64,000 bases of DNA, from contig CM075768.1 in assembly GCA_037974665.1 (NCBI GenBank), forward strand, positions 3,498,501 to 3,562,500, written 5' to 3'. The position numbers and the translations under genes were made by a program. This document shows, piece after piece, positions 58,024 through 64,000 of the stretch (its first letter is position 1; each line of letters opens with the position of its first letter). This DNA is from Ehretia macrophylla (taxonomy: Eukaryota; Streptophyta; Magnoliopsida; Boraginales; Ehretiaceae). The notes under the pieces were generated by a model, which did no database searches, was not told the DNA's origin, and worked only from the letters and a program-made list of their open reading frames with translations.

Positions 58024-60312
58024 TGTGACACCCAAGCCCAGGGTCAAATTTTGACTATTTTATTTTTCCCATGTTACTTGACTTATATGTAGGATTTGTT
58101 CATTGTTATTTCATGCATTTCATATCGGGAGTGTTAGATATAAAAATGTTTTGGGTACCGTTTGAATAGTAAAAACAATGTTGTTTTAGGCTAGTTAGAT
58201 TTTAAATTAGTTTTGGGCTTTTTTTATAGCTTTTATTGCATTTATTTCCTAAGCCAAAACTTGTCTACACTATAATATATACTCATATATACCTATATAC
58301 ACATAATACTTAGCAAAAACAAAACAAAAATAGCCAAACCACTGCCCCAAAACCCGTCGGTCATCAAAAGGAAAAGGAAAAGGAAGGAAAATCGAGCTAG
58401 GGCTTTGAGAAATTTGTGTCATCCAACCTTAGTTCAAGGGTTTTCTAGCTATACATAACCATTACCTAGCTACTACAACTCATATTGGGTGAGGGAATTG
58501 CATTTTTATTGCATTTAAAGCTTTGGTTAGTTTTATAAAATTTGTTGTTATAATGTTAAATGTTAATATAATGCTAGATTGTTGTATAATTTAGTCTTTC
58601 CTAAGTGTAGAGACTTGTTTTATGGTGTTGAATGGCTTGGATTAGTAATTTTTGCAAATATCCTAATGTATAAGATGATGAATAGTAAAATTTGGGCAAA
58701 GTTGGTGTTTATTGATTAAAAGTTTGATTATATGTTATCTAAGTGTGCCATAAATGCTATTGAACCTAGATTAATGTTTAAAATGGCTAGAACCTTGATA
58801 TTCTTGTTTGTGAACAAAGGAGCCATGTGTGTGTTTTGTTGACCGAGTGTGTTTGGGTATGTTGGCTGGTATTAAATGTGTTAGGTAGTGATTATGGTGC
58901 GTTTATGGCATTTTTTTAATGTAAGGATTAGGGTGTTGTAGTATTAATGGACAAAGGGGATTTTAGGGGTTAAGTTGTAGTTGTAGTTAAAATGAGTTTT
59001 CTTAACATTTAAAGGTGTCATAAAGTGTCTAGATAATTATGATTTAGTTGAATTGTGCATTACATGGTTTGAGTGTAGTATATTGTATGTAAATGAACTA
59101 ATGGACTAGTATGAAAAGTTATAAAGTAGATTGAATGTGATAGAATGTTTTAGTATCCATTAGAAGTGGCGTCATTAGTTGTTTATATGTGATTTATTGT
59201 CTACCTTGCTTATTATACTATTCTAATATGATTGAGGACAACCTACTTCGTTGTTCCTCTTTATGTGCTATCGGATTGAATTATAGATATTTGTATGGGT
59301 TATACCTTGAGTGCATTGCATCATGGTTGTACAACCATATTGTCAGGGCATATGTGTTGGGTATTCACTGGGTGGCTGCAGGCTTACCAGTGAGTATTCA
59401 ATGTCCGTGCTCTAGTCCTTTACTCACCTGGTCCGGAGATCGCCAAGGGGTGTTGGGTCGTAGGATTTCGGGGTACATCCGGAGTATACCCACTGGACTG
59501 TTTGGGGTTATGCTGACAAATTGATCGAGTTCGTGGTTCGTAGCTCGTGGTTCGTAATCGAGATCAAGACTTTGGAGTGTTTGGGGTTATTGAAATTGTA
59601 TCCTTTTAAATGTGTGTTATTTAGTTGCTAAATTGTTATCTATCTTGTATTGCTACTTAATCTTATGATTATATGTTGCATTGCATGAAAATGGTTTTGA
59701 AAACACCCTGGTTAACTGTTCTCCTCCTTCACTAAGCAATTGTGTTTTGCTCATTCCTCTTTCTAACATGTTTCAAGAGAGGCTGAGGTAGATCCCCAGC
59801 TGATTGTAGAGGAAGAAGAAGTTCAAGTTGATCCTTTGCCTTGGCTTTGCTTGCCTGAGGTTGGATTCATAGCTTGTGTGGCCTGTGTGCTCAATCATTG
59901 CGTGGGATGTGAAAAGTGTTAGCTAGTTGTAATTATGTTCTATTTTGAGTCCTTAAGGGTCTTGTATGTATTTATTTTTCTGTGGTGGATTGTAACTTCA
60001 GTATTGAAGGAGTAGTTGCCATGTAATAACTTAAATGCATAGCTTTATTGTCTAGTTTAGTATGCATGCTTGAATTGGACTAAGTTAAGGTTATGATCAT
60101 GTTTGGCTAAGTCTAGAACCTTTTTGAGAACTTAAATATGAAGGCCTATGAATGTATATTAGTTATATCTTGTGGGTATATGTTTGTATATTGTTGTTGT
60201 GGTAAATTCTTATGAGTGCAAGTGTCTGGATAGTCCACGGTACAGAGGAGACTCTATCCATTTGTCGAGTCCGGACTTACCCTTTAGCGTGGGGCTGGGT
60301 CGGGGCGTGACA
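58024..60312 (+). repeat. Tek-3 3' LTR
   Basis: Copy of 20626-22915 with many scattered differences, more than between Tek-1 or Tek-2 LTRs by eye. The self-complementary box is ATGGTTGTACAACCAT (59323-59338). The hairpin at 59733-59753 has one stem mismatch (TAAGCAA / TTGCTCA). Predicted intron 58489-59777. Confidence 0.95.
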
Positions 60313-60317
60313 TTAGG

Positions 60318-61517
60318 TAAAGCTCAAACCTACAACCTCTTCTCCTTTGAATCCACAAAAGATTTTACAACACTCTCTTCTCTTCTATGATTCTCACAAT
60401 CTAAGATATAGAGAGAAATACAACCAAGTATGTGTGTATATGAAAGATACAAAGCTTTAACTCCTATATGAGTTGGATAATACTAATGAAGCTCTTTGAA
60501 TTATTAATGATTTACAAGATAGAGCTCAATAAATGTTCAAGCAATGTGTTTTCAATGATATGAAAGTTTTAGAACAATTTCTTGTAGTTGGAAAAGGTTA
60601 TTTGAGCATTAGGGGTGTTTGAAAATATATAAAAAGCTTTTCCAACGGCTAGTAATGGCTATAATTTCAAACACCGGAAGTGTTCAGTGGTTGTGTTATC
60701 ATGACCGGGTATGAAGCCCGGTAAAGTCGCATTCAAACTGCCCAGAGGGGCAGTCTTGATGAGGGGGTCTTGATATCAAGCCCGAGTATCACCCCCGGGG
60801 TCACTAATTTTTATGTAAAACTTTGTCCAAAACATTTACTATCAAGTCTCTTGATGATATAAAGTTTAAACCTCATTAAAACAATTCTTCAAAAGAGTTT
60901 CTCATGCCATTTAACATCTCAAAATATTTTCTAAACTCTTGATAAAAGAATAAGACTGCTTTTTGCAACTTCAAGAGTTTAAAACAAATTTTCAACTGAA
61001 AATTAATCTTTTGAAAATAGAATGTTTAAACCTTTTAAGAGCATTTTTTCAAAAGATGTTTCAACCCATTTAATCCTTTTCAAATATTTTTAAAACTCTT
61101 AAAGAAAGATTTAAAGACATTTTTTAGCTTTACCGAGCATCTCAAGGTCATTCGACAAATAAGTAGCGGTACCCCTTATGTTACGACTTCTCCTTCTTTG
61201 TGACGCCCTTTTCAATCTTTGTACTTGAGATCTTCTCATGCAAGATGATACTTTGAAGCTTCATAGATTTTCACCTCTGTAGTATTTGAACAAGATTGAT
61301 CATGTTGAGCTCTTCATAGGATCTTCATGATATAATCAACATTTGAGCTTGATCATCACTTCAGTCTTCATGTGTTTGCTTATCAGTTGAACATCCTTGA
61401 ATCTTTGACTAATCTTATAAATCGTAAACTCATACAACATATGATTAGTCAATAGATAAATGTATAATCAAAATTTAGTTATCATCAAAATATATACTTA
61501 AAGCCTTTAGGCTAACA
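60318..61517 (-). repeat. Sire-1 5' LTR, main piece
   Basis: The 5' 1.2 kb of the minus-strand Copia LTR, from TGTTAGCCTAAAGGC at 61517 leftward to the Tek-3 insertion point. The TTTTGATGATAACTAA run near the start is typical of Sirevirus LTRs. A candidate target duplication on this side is GAGAT (61518-61522); the partner is outside the window. No coding content. Confidence 0.78.
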
Positions 61518-62274
61518 GAGATGACATCCATGAAAAAACTTATTTCCATCATTCACGCCTTGGCCAAGGACTTCCTCATTCAATCACCATTCTTAGATCG
61601 CATAGGACATCGCTTCTCAACGGAGGTTAATGGATTATCTCTGGACTATTATCTATCAGTCACTATATTGCAAGTATAAACTATGGGAGGGCGTATCATA
61701 TCTCATGCTTCAAGACAAGCTTTGTCCAAATGCAAGATTTATACCCCAATACATAGGAAAACTATAATGCCACAAGTCAAAGGATTATATGCACAACAAC
61801 AACGAACAATAAATCATTAATCGTAAACCATGTGATTTGTTATTCATGTCACATTCATTGATCTATTCCACTAAAAATCACTCAAATGTTTGTTCGCATC
61901 TCATACTTTTATGGCTAGTGGCTCACCGTCTTTTATCATTAACATCCCCATGTTAATCAAAGGTAACAACACATGTGATAGTCTATAATAGATCATTGAA
62001 GCCCAGATCAAATAATCTAAGGACTATGAATAACTTTAAGTATTTATCATGATAAAGAGATATACCAACATATATTAAACCCCTTTTAGAATACATCTTT
62101 CCTAATGATAAACACTAAGGACACATTCATATGACAAAGAAGGAGAATATGAATGTCATTAATAAGCCAATATGTAAACAAACATATAGACAACTATGCC
62201 ATAATATACAAGTTAATGTCAAAATGGCCAACACAGATGATCCAACTACATAGCATCAGGGTATATCTCTAACA
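61518..62274 (-). repeat. cLTR-G, Copia LTR fragment related to cLTR-E
   Basis: Minus strand begins TGTTAGAGATATACCCTG at 62274 and aligns along its length with cLTR-E (38796-39077 plus 42449 onward): shared blocks include GTTTACATATTG, CATATGAATGTGTCCTTA and CTTTGATTAACAT. It is cut at 61518 by Sire-1; the remaining 3' part must lie outside the window. Confidence 0.78.
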
Positions 62275-62580
62275 CAAGGTAGATCACCCTACCAAATAGG
62301 ATATTCTCTCATTATAACCTTACCATAGTGAAGTGTTCAGCTTCACTTTTCAGTTATGAACCTATAGTTTTTATCCAAGAGTTATACCATAGGCCTTCTG
62401 TGCGGATCACCACACACCTATGCTATTCACTTGTATCATGGAGCCTTATTGCATACATATATCAAATAATATGAGAGAAGTAAACATGCTCAATGAATGC
62501 ACATATTTATTAACTAAATAATATCCCTTATACTGAGATGTCTTAGTGCTAGTGGTCTTTAGGGCATACAATTCCCAACA
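62275..62580 (-). repeat. cLTR-H, start of another Copia LTR
   Basis: Minus strand TGTTGGGAATTGTATGCCC at 62580, an Angela-like LTR opening, continuing about 300 bp until cLTR-G begins. Probably the host LTR into which cLTR-G inserted. The other part is not in the window. Confidence 0.6.
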
Positions 62581-63060
62581 TATACCTATTTATAAGGAGA
62601 GAAATAATGGGAAAAAGAAACGATGAGAACCTGAAACTTCTTGTTGATTGAGGTATGGTAATCAAGGTACATTAAGTAGGGGCGCGTGATGAAAAGACAT
62701 GCTTGTTTGTTTCCGTATACGCGTGTACACGGATTACATTTGGACACCTCCAGCTAGGTCCACTTGCTACCACTTGGCCCTATAAGGAGGGCAGCTAACA
62801 TGTGCAAACATTAACTAGAAACATGGTCTGGTAATTAAGCAACACTTGTCACACTTGTCCACCACAATACAACCCCAAGATATAAACTTTTAGAGGGTCA
62901 GTCAATCTCGACCCAACCTAGGGCCGCCAACTGTGCAACAGCAAGCCTAGTGTTGCATGGTATAATTGCGCCGGAATGTCAAATCCTCCATTAATGGGCA
63001 GCTACAGCAGATGGCACAAATCTATGCTAATGCCATAATACCTCACCTAATGCCAAAAAA
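62581..63060. other. Unassigned flank, possibly U3 of a Tat-like LTR
   Basis: About 480 bp with no reading frame of note and no match to other parts of the window that I can see. Because a TATA box and R-region motif follow, it may be U3 of the element at 63061-63290, but no LTR start was located. Confidence 0.3.
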
Positions 63061-63290
63061 TGGTGCAATCTTCCTTCTATAAATACTCCAAATTCTTTCA
63101 TGATAAAGGTAGACAATATTCACGCAAAAAAACCTCTCATTCTCCTTTGACAATTTTATATATTCAATTTAATTGACTTGAGCATTGGATCTTATCCCCG
63201 AGATTTAGTCCACGTGTTTCATTTATGCAGGTCTTGTACGAGCTAAGTATCGAAGGAGCATTTTCTAACGATAACACTCATAAATTTTAA
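63061..63290 (+). repeat. Tat/Ogre/Athila-type gypsy LTR segment (R-U5)
   Basis: TATA box CTATAAATACTCC near 63078, then TTGACTTGAGCATTGGATC (from about 63172) and ATGCAGGTCTTG (about 63225). The GACTTGAGCGTCGGA motif followed by GCAGGT is characteristic of R-U5 in Tat-clade and Athila LTRs. The boundaries and any primer site were not found. Confidence 0.6.
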
Positions 63291-64000
63291 AAATACGAGG
63301 TTATTAATTAGTATAGTGGGGTTAATCAACGCATTAAATTTACCAACCACTTGGAGTAATATACTCGCCCTACTTTTGAAAACTGGTGGCAAATACTACT
63401 TATCCAAAAATGGCTAATTACTATGCACTTAAATAATAGGGAAAGGGAACTTAAGCTCTCCACATTCCGGAATCATTGGAAGAGTATTTACCAATTATCT
63501 ATTAGAGGCACCATGATGGTTGTCTTCAATTAAATAGGCACTCTTAACTTTCAAATAGGAAAATTATGAGATTAGTAATGTTAAATATACTACACTCAAC
63601 AAGATCAAAAATAAATAGGTTCCTCAAAGGAATTAAAAATTTACTCATATATCACTATAAAACAAAGAATATTTGGTCTTAATTTAGTACTACTTCTGTA
63701 TCTTGTGAATGTTTTGTTTTTTTATTAATTAAGATTTTTCCCTTTTTCTCACTATATTATTAAAAGTTTATACCCTACCTGAAATGGAAAATTTGAAATG
63801 ATCTTGATATGGGTGAAATTAGACTCTATGTGAATAGACGAAATTAACCCTAAAATTTGAGTAAGGTGAAGTCTGAGCCTTCGGCCTGAGGTGGATTGAC
63901 TTGGCCTCGTATATTACAGGGCACCTAACCCTACCTAAATAAGGTACATCCTAACCCGAGTTGTATTTGTCCTGACCTGAGGATGTCTTTAGAGGCTGGG
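63291..64000. other. Unidentified AT-rich sequence
   Basis: About 700 bp of AT-rich DNA. The last 130 bp are richer in GGCCT/CCTGAGG text. I see no coding region, no long repeat and no LTR end. Confidence 0.4.

Larger units (their letters stand above)
20626..60312 (+). mobile_element. Tek-3, old chromovirus split by four nested insertions
   Basis: Outer LTRs are 20626-22915 and 58024-60312 (2290 and 2289 bp). Flanking 5-mers GTAGG (20621-20625) and TTAGG (60313-60317) match at four of five bases. The gag-pol reads plus strand in fragments: 22916-24881, 28229-28591, 31088-32939, 35413-35993 and 57798-58023. Each junction is explained by an insertion with its own 5-bp duplication. Without the nests it is about 9.5 kb. 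Its reading frames are heavily broken, so it is older than Tek-1 and Tek-2. Confidence 0.95.

Noticed and set aside
59189..59524. 111-codon frame in the Tek-3 3' LTR
   Set aside because: It covers the palindrome and second hairpin; the 5' LTR copy does not keep the frame. Non-coding LTR sequence.
1..64000. CRISPR array, integron or bacterial operon
   Set aside because: No regularly spaced short repeats with unique spacers and no prokaryotic gene layout; repeats are LTRs or local tandem units of plant retrotransposons.

Overview
The window is repeat-dense nuclear DNA of a flowering plant. I see no host gene, tRNA or rRNA gene, and no CRISPR array. Nearly every base belongs to LTR retrotransposons inserted into one another. 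The plant origin is shown by Tekay/Del-type chromoviruses (Ty3/Gypsy with a chromodomain after integrase and initiator-Met-tRNA primer sites), a Sirevirus-like Copia remnant, Copia LTRs opening TGTT, and a Tat-clade-like LTR at the right edge. Gene names are not applicable to these polyproteins, so gene symbols are left empty. The working names Tek-1, sLTR-A and so on are mine.

Layout: Tek-1 (1-8977, minus strand) is a nearly complete chromovirus whose 3' LTR is cut by the window start. It abuts a plus-strand protease fragment of its own family (8978-9312) and an LTR-like scrap (9313-9613). From 9614 to 61517 lies one end of a minus-strand Sirevirus-like Copia element: a gag remnant, a primer site, and an LTR blown apart by two insertions. 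The first is Tek-2 (10689-20597, plus, 5-bp duplication AGATC). The second is Tek-3 (LTRs 20626-22915 and 58024-60312, plus). Tek-3 is itself split by four insertions with 5-bp duplications: sLTR-A (24882-28228), sLTR-B (28592-31087), sLTR-C (32940-35412) and sLTR-D (35994-57797). sLTR-D is split by a Copia solo LTR, cLTR-E (38796-55891). cLTR-E in turn holds the solo LTR sLTR-F (39078-42443) and TD-1 (43655-55037), a non-autonomous element with three LTRs and two identical-length internal regions. To the right, the Sirevirus LTR interrupts a Copia LTR (61518-62274), which interrupts another (62275-62580). The last 1.4 kb contains a Tat-like LTR segment and otherwise unidentified AT-rich DNA.

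The gag-pol genes are dead or dying. Tek-1 keeps one reading frame interrupted by four TAG codons. Tek-2 has one frameshift and about eight TAGs. Tek-3 is heavily decayed. Most stops with a readable ancestor are CAG to TAG, the change expected from deamination of CHG-methylated cytosine.

The most interesting signal is in the LTRs. Across eight otherwise divergent LTR families I see a shared plan: a donor-like GGTGAG near the start of the inferred transcript, an intron-sized stretch of about 1.2-1.6 kb, and an acceptor-like YAG. A short hairpin ends 19-25 nt before that acceptor. Its stem sequence changes between families while pairing is kept, and its 3' arm ends in CTCA. Many LTRs also carry, inside the same stretch, a self-complementary box (TGGTTGCGCAACCA and variants) and a second hairpin with loop ATCCRGA. 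I infer a conserved spliced leader with structured RNA, possibly governing splicing, dimerisation or packaging. This is read from sequence only.
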